From Chloroflexota bacterium (lineage in GTDB: Bacteria > Chloroflexota > Anaerolineae > Aggregatilineales > Phototrophicaceae), in assembly GCA_010092805.1 (NCBI GenBank), contig JAADYY010000100.1, forward strand, positions 1-9,460: a DNA stretch of 9,460 nt, read 5' to 3'. Positions 1 to 6,098 of the stretch are shown one piece after another. The notes beneath the pieces were generated by a model. It did not search any database and was not told the DNA's origin. It saw only the letters and a list, made by a program, of their open reading frames with translations. The number at the start of each line of letters is the position of its first letter. Position 1 is the first letter of the stretch. A program made the position numbers and the translations under genes.

Positions 1-23
1 AGGGGAGAAAACTGCTTTTGAAG

Positions 24-75
24 TCCCTCTCCTAGCCGCAAAGCGGCGGTTGGGAGCGGGATTTAGGGTGAGGGC
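24..75. repeat. Imperfect inverted-repeat intergenic element
   Basis: A CCCTCTCC-type left arm leads into a perfect five-base-pair hairpin, GCCGC (35-39) / AAA / GCGGC (43-47). A GGGAGCGGG right arm and the string ATTTAGGGTGAGGG follow. The outer arms pair imperfectly. CCCTCTCC...GGGAG...TTAGGGTGAGGG strings resemble dispersed non-coding repeats that I know from several bacterial genomes, Chloroflexota among them, but only one copy is visible here, so repeat status is inference. It may extend past the left edge. It could instead be a terminator for a gene to the left, although no clear T-tract follows the hairpin. Confidence 0.45.
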
Positions 76-271
76 CTGATTCGCCAACAGCATCTGTTGC
101 AGTTCAGTAGGGGATGTGTCGGTGGAACGATGGCTTATGGCACATTAGCACAAATTGGGGCGGCTGCATTGGCCGAACGGTCTTTGGCTGCCCGGTTTTC
201 CGGCTGCACGGCAACGCGATGTGATCAACAGGGCTTGGGGAACTGCGGGCGACTTCAGGGAATTTCAGCCG
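76..271. other. Intergenic stretch with no supportable gene
   Basis: I see no convincing gene here. The one open frame of about 70 codons starting at 97 lacks a good ribosome site, has low-complexity, non-protein-like composition, and runs through the inverted repeat at 272-315. The only local structure I can point to is a small perfect palindrome, CAACAG-CAT-CTGTTG at 85-99, of unknown meaning. Confidence 0.5.
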
Positions 272-315
272 AGATCCTCACCCCGCCGCTCCGGGCAAAC
301 ACGGGGTGAGGATCT
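272..315 (-). terminator. Perfect 14-bp inverted repeat downstream of cyclophilin gene, possible terminator
   Basis: The left arm AGATCCTCACCCCG (272-285) is exactly complementary to the right arm CGGGGTGAGGATCT (302-315), with a 16-base loop. It sits 14 bases past the stop codon of the minus-strand isomerase gene, where a transcription terminator is expected. There is no T-tract on either strand, so it is not a textbook intrinsic terminator. It may act as an RNA 3'-end stabiliser, a Rho-assisted stop or a mobile palindromic repeat. Its CCTCACCCC / GGGTGAGG core resembles the GGGTGAGG of the repeat at 24-75. The hairpin is certain; its role is inference. Confidence 0.55.
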
Positions 316-329
316 GTCATTGGCGGGGG

Positions 330-818
330 TTACGCTTCGGTGATGGTCAGGGTTTCGATGGCATCGCCCTGCCGAATGGCGTTGACGACGGTCATGCCGT
401 CACCCGTGATCTTGCCGAACACGGCGTGCTTGCCGTCGAGGTGCGGCTGTGGGGCGTGCGTGATGAAGAACTGCGAGCCGTTGGTGTCTGGCCCGGCGTT
501 CGCCATGCTCAGGACGCCGGCGCTGTCGTGCTTCATGCGCAGCGCTTCGTGCTCGTCGGGCCATTTGTAGCCGGGGCCGCCGCGCCCGGTGCCCGTCGGA
601 TCACCGCCCTGAATCATGAAGTCGGAGATGACGCGGTGAAAGGTGATGCCGTCGTAGAAGCCATCGCGGGCCAAAAACACGAAGTTATTCACCGTTTCCG
701 GCGCGTCTTTGGCAAACAGTTCAATGTCAAACGTGCCTTTGTTGGTCTTGAAGTGGGCGGTGTACTGCTTGTTGGGGTCGATTTGCATTGCGGGTGGGTT
801 GTCGTACTGCTTCGCCAT
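330..818 (-). CDS. Cyclophilin-type peptidyl-prolyl cis-trans isomerase
   Basis: A 162-residue single-domain cyclophilin, which catalyses cis-trans isomerisation of X-Pro bonds during protein folding. There is no signal peptide or membrane segment, so it is probably cytoplasmic. The core is plain: FHRVISDFMIQGGDPTGTGRGGPGY (start F60, split here as FHRVISDFMIQGG then DPTGTGRGGPGY), then SMANAGPDTNGSQFFIT and LDGKHAVFG. By comparison with human CypA, the active-site set is R62 (R55), F67-M68 (F60-M61), Q70 (Q63), A106 (A101), F118 (F113) and H131 (H126). The tryptophan that contacts cyclosporin in CypA (W121) is replaced by H126, so low cyclosporin affinity is likely. Length is normal for small bacterial cyclophilins. 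The start is supported by AAGAGG (minus strand, 826-831), seven bases from the ATG. It stands alone and diverges from the signalling cluster, so no functional link is implied. Confidence 0.95.
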   Translation of the reverse strand: MAKQYDNPPAMQIDPNKQYTAHFKTNKGTFDIELFAKDAPETVNNFVFLARDGFYDGITFHRVISDFMIQGGDPTGTGRGGPGYKWPDEHEALRMKHDSAGVLSMANAGPDTNGSQFFITHAPQPHLDGKHAVFGKITGDGMTVVNAIRQGDAIETLTITEA

Positions 819-904
819 GTGGCTGCCTCTTGTTAAGGTTTGCGATCAATCTATTCGTGAGATGATAACAGAAAACGGGGTGGCGGGCGAAGATTGTTTC
901 GAAT

Positions 905-950
905 CTCTAGCTAACTCTAGACGAATCCCCGAAAACTCCTGGTATATAAT
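905..950 (+). promoter_or_regulatory. Candidate promoter with upstream direct repeats
   Basis: A perfect -10 hexamer TATAAT (945-950) has no recognisable -35 at normal spacing. Two CTCTAG copies with a ten-base period (905-910, 915-920) lie just upstream, about where an activator binds next to RNA polymerase at -35-deficient promoters. It would give a leader of about 230 bases to the first response-regulator gene. The boxes are visible; activator dependence is inference. Confidence 0.25.
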
Positions 951-973
951 CCGATCAGGTAGAAGTTGGTCAA
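943..973 (-). promoter_or_regulatory. Candidate sigma-70-like promoter for the isomerase gene
   Basis: Reading the minus strand, TTGACC (968-973) matches the -35 consensus at five of six bases. An AT-rich -10-like segment follows: ATTATA after 17 bases or TATATA after 19. Transcription would start roughly 110-120 bases before the isomerase ATG. The -10 match is imperfect and shares bases with the plus-strand TATAAT, so this is a modest candidate. Confidence 0.3.
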
Positions 974-1063
974 TGCGTTTGGAATGGGTTTGTTTGGGGT
1001 GGCTGGTAGCGCAAGAGTCCTGTTGCCAGCAGCGGGAATCTATACTCAAGCTGGCTTCAGTTG

Positions 1064-1072
1064 TGCTATAGT
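1064..1072 (+). promoter_or_regulatory. Candidate extended -10 element for the signalling cluster
   Basis: TG-C-TATAGT is an extended -10 motif with five of six hexamer matches. Transcription starting about 1080 would give a leader near 107 bases before the first receiver gene. No good -35 is seen, which extended -10 promoters tolerate. It competes with the TATAAT at 945-950 as the cluster's promoter. Confidence 0.3.
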
Positions 1073-1186
1073 TGAGATAGTCTTGCTCCTCAAAGATGTT
1101 TCAAGGCTGGCAGAACCTTTAACAACGGCTTGTGACACGCTACCATCCAGCTTCATCAATAGGCCAAATGTGAGGAGATGTAGGGG

Positions 1187-1564
1187 ATGCCCCGTGTATT
1201 GTATATCGAAGATAACCCGGAAAACCGGATGTTGGTGCGGCGGGTGTTAATGGCATCAGACTATAACTTCACGGTTGAAGAAGCTGAGGACGCGAAAACG
1301 GGGATTGCATTGGCCAAGCAGCAGCGGCCCGATGTGATTCTGATGGATTTGAGCATGCCCGATATGGATGGATTGGCCGCGACGGCTTACCTGCGGACGC
1401 TCCCCGGCTTTGATACCCTGCCGATCGTCGCGCTGACGGCCAATGTCATGCCCGGCGACGCCGAACGGAGCATCGAAGCGGGGTGCGATGGCCACATCGG
1501 CAAACCCATCGATGTCGATACCCTGGCCGAAACTGTAGCAAGCTATCTCAGGAGTCATCAATGA
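1187..1564 (+). CDS. Single-domain response regulator (receiver only)
   Basis: A 125-residue stand-alone receiver (REC) domain with no output domain, similar in layout to DivK, Spo0F or CheY-type relays. The phosphorylation machinery is complete: acidic pair E8-D9 in VLYIEDN, phospho-acceptor D54 in ILMDLSMP, switch threonine T84 in VALTA and lysine K106 in GKPID. It should accept phosphate from a histidine kinase or HPt and act by protein-protein contact. The start is supported by GAGGAG (1172-1177), nine bases before the ATG. It is the first gene of the rightward cluster and overlaps the next by an ATGA junction, so the two receivers are probably made together. No kinase partner is in the window. 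The family call is firm; the relay role is inferred from the lack of an output domain. Confidence 0.95.
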   Translation: MPRVLYIEDNPENRMLVRRVLMASDYNFTVEEAEDAKTGIALAKQQRPDVILMDLSMPDMDGLAATAYLRTLPGFDTLPIVALTANVMPGDAERSIEAGCDGHIGKPIDVDTLAETVASYLRSHQ

Positions 1565-2001
1565 GCGAGGTGCAAAGCGTGAATGAGCGCGCCCCCATCG
1601 AACCCAGCGACGCGCATGTGTTGGTGGTCGAAGATAACGTCCCCAACTTTGTGTTAATCGCGCGGATGCTCGCGTTTATGGGTGTGCAGCGCTGTGAGTG
1701 GAAAACGTCGGGCTGGCAGGTGGTGCAGTTCGCCGATACGCTGCCGCGTGTCGATCTGATTCTGATGGACATTCGCCTGCCCTATGAAGATGGGTACCAG
1801 GCGCTGCAAAAACTGCGCACCAACCCCCGGTTGAAAGACACGGTTGTGTGTGCGGTGACCGCCGAAGCCAGCGAAGACCAGATGCGGCGTGCCAAGAAAG
1901 CCGGGTTCAATGGCTTCCTGGGCAAACCGCTCGACCCCGACCGGTTCCCCAACCAGATTCGCCAGTTGCTCAAGGGGGAAGAGGTATGGGAATGGAAGTA
2001 A
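1561..2001 (+). CDS. Second single-domain response regulator
   Basis: A 146-residue receiver-only protein. The start at 1561 is chosen because its ATG overlaps the previous stop (ATGA) and AGGAG lies six bases upstream (1550-1554); a frame opening at 1483 would only add residues out of frame with the first receiver. After an N-terminal extension of about 17 residues, the REC fold begins at VLVVEDN. Expected residues are present: E24-D25, phospho-acceptor D70 in ILMDIRLP, T100 in AVTAE and K122 in GKPLD. The beta-2 region (residues 46-56) has two tryptophans (W47, W52), unlike the first receiver, which suggests a different partner surface. It ends in a basic-then-acidic tail, EVWEWK. The next gene starts inside its last codons. 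With receiver one it forms a pair that could relay or compete for the same phosphodonor; that is inference. Confidence 0.93.
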   Translation: MSEVQSVNERAPIEPSDAHVLVVEDNVPNFVLIARMLAFMGVQRCEWKTSGWQVVQFADTLPRVDLILMDIRLPYEDGYQALQKLRTNPRLKDTVVCAVTAEASEDQMRRAKKAGFNGFLGKPLDPDRFPNQIRQLLKGEEVWEWK

Positions 2002-4268
2002 ACGATGATTTAGCCGCGGCTCAGTACGACGCATCCGGCACCATTTACGGGTCGAACGACCCGGTCAGAATTCTGGATGCGGTCGTCAAGTTTGCGGGGG
2101 TAGCGTTTGCGACAGCGCATCTGGGGTTGCTGGAAACCGATGGTGCCACGCTGACGATCATGGCCACACTCGGTGGCGGGGGCATTCAGGCGACGCGTAC
2201 CCGCCGCCGCCTGGACACTTACCCGGCCTATGATACGTTGGCGGCGGTCGAGGTCATTTTTATCCCCGACGTGGACGGCGACCAATTCATCGATGAGCAC
2301 GAGCGCGCGGGGCTTCGCCAGCAGGAGATCGGCGCGTTGTTGATGATCCCGCTGGTGGTGGGTGAACGGCTGGCTGGGTTGATCTACTTCAGCAGCCCGC
2401 AGGCGGTCCCCGTGATCAGCGGGCCGCGCCTGCGCGCCCTGCGCCGCCTCGGTGATCAAATAGCCATCGTGTTCGAGAATCAAGCACTGCTGCGGAATAC
2501 AGAGGCCACGCTCGAAGAAGTGCGCGCGCTGTATGCAGCCAATCAGGCGCTGCTGGGCGCAATCGATACGCTGGATGTGGTGCGGTTGGTGCGCAAACAT
2601 CTGGCCACCGACTCGGCGGCGGTTACGCATATTCTGTTCGCCGACCCGGCTGATTCGTTGAAAGCGCCATTGAACGAGCACGATAGGGCGGCGAATGGGG
2701 CGGGCGAACGGCAGGCGTTGCTGCGCCATATCATCACGGTTGCCGACGAACGTATGCTCAATACCCCGCTGACACTGCCCGCCGATTTCACGCCGCTGCT
2801 GGATCATCAAGAGACGGTGCTGCGCTTTGTTGAGGCGCTCGACGCGGGCACTACCGATCCGGTGCAGGCGCTATTGGGCGATGACACGCTGAGCAGCTAC
2901 GTCGCCATGTTCATCGTCGATCAGCGGGTCGTCAGCGATCTGATCGTTGTCGGGTTTGATCAACCGCGCACGTTCCCAGAAACGCTGCGGCGTTTGTACC
3001 AGGTGGTGGCCGACCAGATCACGATTGTGCTGCAAAACCAGCGGCTGCTGCGCGTGGCGCAGGCCAACGCCGTTGAATTGGAGCGGCAGGTGCGTCGGTT
3101 GCAGGCGCTCAATGATCTGGCAACCAGCGTCAGCACCACGCAGGACGAGCAGGTTTTGCTCGACTTCGTGCTGCAAAACATGGTGTTAGCGCTGGAAGTT
3201 GAGCACGGGACGGTGTTGCTGTACGATGAGCAGCAGCAGACGGGCGTCGCGGTCAGCGAGTACCCACGCGGCACCGCCTTCGGCATCCGGCTGCCGCTGC
3301 CGGGCAATCCCATCGCTGAGCGGCTGCGCGAAAATCCCGAAGAACCCGTCGTCGTGCAGCGTCTGGATGACCCGCAGTTGGTGCCAGTTGTCCGCGCCGT
3401 GCTTGAGGAGATCGGCGCGCAGGCTATGCTGGTGCTGCCGCTGCGTGTCTACGACAAGCTGATCGGATCGATTGGGCTGGATGTGTATCGTGAGGGGGGC
3501 AGCTTCACGCCGGATATGGTGGCGTTGGCGCGGACGATGGCGTCGCAGTTGGCCACCGGGTTGCAGAACATCCGCTCGCTGCGCGCTACCGAGCAGCGCG
3601 CCAATCAACTCCAGCGCATCGCCAACTTCAGCCAATCGGTGCAGGCGTCGCTGGATATGGAAACGATCCTCACGATTTTGCTGTCGGAAACGGTGCACAT
3701 GATCCCCGCTGACCGCCTGACGGTGGCGCTGTGGGACGCGGCGATGGGACGGCTGCGGTTGGTGGCCGATTACATCAATGAGACGGTGCGCGTTGATATG
3801 GACGGCGGCAGGTTGTTCGATGCCGACGATACGTTTGTGGGGCAAGTGTGGCGCAGCCAGCAGCCGCTGCGCATGGACGATACGCGCGCGCTCGATGAGC
3901 TGCCACGCCTCGAAGATCGGCACATGCGCTCCCTGCTGATCGCGCCGATTCGCACGCATGGCCGGATGTTGGGGACGGTCAACGCGGGGTGCCTGCGGCC
4001 CTATGCCTACACAGAGACCGATCAGGCGGTGTTTCAGCAGTTGGTGAGCCAGCTCGCCGTCGCCATCGAAAACAGCGAAGCCTACGCCCAAAGCCAACGG
4101 TTGGCGCGCAATGAAGCGCTCGTCAACGAGATTTCGGCGGAACTTCAGCAGTACGGCGACATTCAAGAGATGCTCAACGTGACGCTCGCGCAGTTGGGCA
4201 GCGCGTTGGGCGCGCATGAGGGGCGGGCGCGGCTCGTCGTGCCCGCCGGCGATCAAGACCAGCAGTAA
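1986..4268 (+). CDS. Soluble multi-GAF-domain protein, four GAF or GAF-like units
   Basis: A 760-residue protein with no signal peptide or membrane helix. I read four tandem GAF or GAF-like units joined by helical linkers: about 18-168, 190-352 (the weakest match), 375-530 and 540-700. Each ends with a helix such as IAIVFENQALL, ITIVLQNQRLL, LATGLQNIRSL or VAIENSEAY, leading into coiled-coil segments. Residues 706-760 form a truncated fifth GAF start that stops after LGSALGAHEGRARL. GAF domains bind small ligands (cyclic nucleotides, tetrapyrroles, amino acids) or mediate dimerisation; the ligand here is unknown, and no chromophore cysteine context is obvious. There is no kinase, cyclase or phosphodiesterase domain. 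The start at 1986 has AAGGGGGA upstream; an ATG at 1992 is seven bases from AAGAGG and is equally possible. It overlaps the second receiver by 16 bases, implying coupled synthesis. Confidence 0.85.
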   Translation: MGMEVNDDLAAAQYDASGTIYGSNDPVRILDAVVKFAGVAFATAHLGLLETDGATLTIMATLGGGGIQATRTRRRLDTYPAYDTLAAVEVIFIPDVDGDQFIDEHERAGLRQQEIGALLMIPLVVGERLAGLIYFSSPQAVPVISGPRLRALRRLGDQIAIVFENQALLRNTEATLEEVRALYAANQALLGAIDTLDVVRLVRKHLATDSAAVTHILFADPADSLKAPLNEHDRAANGAGERQALLRHIITVADERMLNTPLTLPADFTPLLDHQETVLRFVEALDAGTTDPVQALLGDDTLSSYVAMFIVDQRVVSDLIVVGFDQPRTFPETLRRLYQVVADQITIVLQNQRLLRVAQANAVELERQVRRLQALNDLATSVSTTQDEQVLLDFVLQNMVLALEVEHGTVLLYDEQQQTGVAVSEYPRGTAFGIRLPLPGNPIAERLRENPEEPVVVQRLDDPQLVPVVRAVLEEIGAQAMLVLPLRVYDKLIGSIGLDVYREGGSFTPDMVALARTMASQLATGLQNIRSLRATEQRANQLQRIANFSQSVQASLDMETILTILLSETVHMIPADRLTVALWDAAMGRLRLVADYINETVRVDMDGGRLFDADDTFVGQVWRSQQPLRMDDTRALDELPRLEDRHMRSLLIAPIRTHGRMLGTVNAGCLRPYAYTETDQAVFQQLVSQLAVAIENSEAYAQSQRLARNEALVNEISAELQQYGDIQEMLNVTLAQLGSALGAHEGRARLVVPAGDQDQQ

Positions 4269-4331
4269 ACAGGGCAGCGTGCCACACAACGACAGATACA
4301 GGACGACTCAAGCGGCAGCGGAGAGCAGCCT

Positions 4332-6098
4332 ATGGCCGGTTTAATCAGAACCATTTTTCGCACCGACGTTTATGATGACTTAGTTCAGCAAAACCGCGCG
4401 GGCATCACCTATAGTATCACCGTTGCGCTGATCATCTACTTTGCCGCCTATTCGGCCCTGCTACCCAGCGCGCCCGATGGCTCAACGATCCTGAGCGCGA
4501 TCAATGAATCCCCTCAGGGGCTTCTTGGGCTTCTTGGCATTGGCGTGGTCTATCTATTGGGCTTCCTCTCGGTGGCAACAGTGCGCAATCGGCGTCTGAA
4601 CCTAGCGGCGACCTTGACGATGCTGATGTGGATGGTGAGTGTCAATCTCATCAGTGCCCGTCTGGGTCTGGACGGGACAGTCATTGCGCAAATCATGGTG
4701 ATGTTCCCATTGTTGGGGGGCGTGCTGCTGCGCGAACGCGGCGTCGTGATTGGGATTGCGGCGGGGCTGTTCACGATTGTCATGACCTTACTGGTATACA
4801 CGATTTTGCCGACGGTGCCCGGTGCCGCAGTACCCATAGCCCCTGGCCGTCTGTTCAGCCTGGTGGCTGGTTTGTTGGGTTACGGCACCATCGCTTACTT
4901 GTTTCTGCGCATGAGCCAGGTGAGTACCATCCAGAGTGCCAGCCGCGCCAGCCAAGATCGTGCGACGCTGGCTGAGGTCACGACCCGCCTGGCGCGGCGC
5001 ATGGCCGACCGCGCCGCGCTTGAGGACGTGATGGACACCGCCATCAACGAGATCAACGCGAGCTACGAGCAAATCTATCATTCGCAGGTGTTTCTGGTGC
5101 ACGAACTCACGCGTGAGGCGCGCCTGGCGGCCAGCACGGGCACCGTCGGGCAGATGCTGCTGCGCCGCCGCCACAGCTTGAACGTCGGCGGGCAGAGCGT
5201 GATCGGGCGGGTGACGGCCAGCGGCGAGATCATCGTCGCGAACGCCGGGTCGTCAGATACGGTGCATAAGCGCAACGAATTCCTGCCAGAAACGCAGGTC
5301 GAGGCGGCTTTTCCGCTCAAAATTGGTGGCCGTGTGATCGGCGCGCTGGATTTGCAGAGCCGCGACCCGGACGCCTTCCCGCCGGAGGATCTGCCCGTGT
5401 TCCAGGCGCTGGCCGACGTGATCGCGGTTGCCATCGACAACGCGCAGCGGCTCGCGCAGACCGACCAGCGGCTGGAAGACAACCAGAAGCTCATCGAACA
5501 GCTCCGCCGCGCGCTGGGCAGCGCCGAGCAGCAGAATCGCCAACTGACGGCGCGGGCCTGGGCGCACTATCTGAGCACCAAAGGCGGCGCGCTGGGGCTG
5601 GGCATCAATTTCGCACATGGCACCAGCACCAGCAAGGTGCCGAGAACGCCAACCCTGGAACAGGCGATGAGCGACAATCATGTGGTGCAGTCTGAACATC
5701 AACAGGTGACGACGATTGCGGTGCCGCTGCGGGTGCGCGGTCAGGTGATCGGCGCGCTGGAATTTGATCTGCGGGATCGCAAGCCATTGGCCCCAGACGA
5801 ACTGGATTTGGTGCAGGAAGTCAGCGAGCGGTTCGGCGCGGCGGTCGAAAACACGCGGCTGTACGAAGAGAGCCGCCGCGTGGCCGAACGCGAGACGATT
5901 CTCAACGATTTGAGCAGCCGCTTGCAGGTCACCAATGTGGACTCGGTGCTGCGCGCGGCGGCACAAGGGTTGCAAGACACCATCGGGGCGCAGCGCGTCG
6001 CCATCCGGTTGGGCGCGCCCGGCCTCGAAGCCGTGACATCCGCTGGGCCGCCGGCCCCTTCGACTGCCGCCAACGGAGAGGAGCACAGCCATGAGTGA
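4332..6098 (+). CDS. Six-helix membrane GAF-domain sensor-like protein, paralogue 1
   Basis: A 588-residue protein. The membrane head has about six hydrophobic segments near 24-45, 65-84, 91-109, 115-133, 137-160 and 172-193. A linker helix leads to a well-formed GAF domain (about 225-375) with GQSVIGRV and RNEFLPET motifs. A coiled coil (372-405) follows, then a short GAF-like domain opening with W410-A-H-Y413-L414 and containing PLRVRGQVIGALEF. The tail is a half-GAF stub ending LQDTIGAQRVAIRL (547-560), followed by a loose Ala/Pro/His-rich end. No kinase or enzymatic output is present. GGAGAG (4320-4325), six bases before the ATG, supports the start. It follows the soluble GAF gene after 63 bases with no evident terminator. 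It probably senses a signal at or within the membrane and passes it by protein contact; the function is inferred from architecture alone. Confidence 0.85.
   Translation: MAGLIRTIFRTDVYDDLVQQNRAGITYSITVALIIYFAAYSALLPSAPDGSTILSAINESPQGLLGLLGIGVVYLLGFLSVATVRNRRLNLAATLTMLMWMVSVNLISARLGLDGTVIAQIMVMFPLLGGVLLRERGVVIGIAAGLFTIVMTLLVYTILPTVPGAAVPIAPGRLFSLVAGLLGYGTIAYLFLRMSQVSTIQSASRASQDRATLAEVTTRLARRMADRAALEDVMDTAINEINASYEQIYHSQVFLVHELTREARLAASTGTVGQMLLRRRHSLNVGGQSVIGRVTASGEIIVANAGSSDTVHKRNEFLPETQVEAAFPLKIGGRVIGALDLQSRDPDAFPPEDLPVFQALADVIAVAIDNAQRLAQTDQRLEDNQKLIEQLRRALGSAEQQNRQLTARAWAHYLSTKGGALGLGINFAHGTSTSKVPRTPTLEQAMSDNHVVQSEHQQVTTIAVPLRVRGQVIGALEFDLRDRKPLAPDELDLVQEVSERFGAAVENTRLYEESRRVAERETILNDLSSRLQVTNVDSVLRAAAQGLQDTIGAQRVAIRLGAPGLEAVTSAGPPAPSTAANGEEHSHE

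Larger units (their letters stand above)
819..1186. other. Divergent intergenic region between isomerase and signalling cluster
   Basis: A stretch of 368 bases lies between two divergent genes. It is more AT-rich than the coding DNA around it and has no convincing gene; short open frames on both strands lack ribosome sites or recognisable protein character. It holds two CTCTAG copies ten bases apart (905-910, 915-920), a TATATAAT box (943-950), a TTGACC box facing left (968-973) and an extended -10-like TGCTATAGT (1064-1072). A weak inverted repeat, GCCAGC/GCTGGC, pairs 1025-1030 with 1050-1055. Promoters for both flanking genes must lie here or further out. Confidence 0.6.

Noticed and set aside
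85..99. Small palindrome CAACAG-CAT-CTGTTG as an operator
   Set aside because: Only six base pairs, far from any gene start, and not repeated elsewhere that I can see.
97..309. 70-codon open frame in the left intergenic region
   Set aside because: No ribosome site, no recognisable motif, and it ends inside the inverted repeat.
306..836. Long plus-strand open frame covering the isomerase gene
   Set aside because: It is antisense to a clear cyclophilin with intact motifs; its translation has no recognisable domain and there is no good ribosome site.
1483..1560. Upstream extension of the second receiver (start at 1483)
   Set aside because: The extra residues are Arg/His-rich read-through of the first receiver in another frame; the ATGA start at 1561 has AGGAG six bases before it.
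1848..1985. Upstream extension of the soluble GAF protein (start at 1848)
   Set aside because: The added 46 residues overlap the second receiver and look like an out-of-frame translation; starts at 1986 or 1992 have ribosome sites.
3186..4289. Long minus-strand open frame opposite the soluble GAF protein
   Set aside because: It is rich in His, Arg and Gln, typical of the reverse complement of GC-rich coding DNA, with no domain. The same applies to 2010-2810, 5253-6242, 6571-7719 and 8373-9428.
4269..4331. Terminator or separate promoter in the 63-base gap
   Set aside because: No hairpin with T-tract and no convincing promoter boxes could be seen.
5874..6098. Possible frameshift truncating a GAF domain at the end of paralogue 1
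   Set aside because: All four proteins stop at the same structural point, and the next gene begins with a strong ribosome site and overlapping start, so the ends look genuine.
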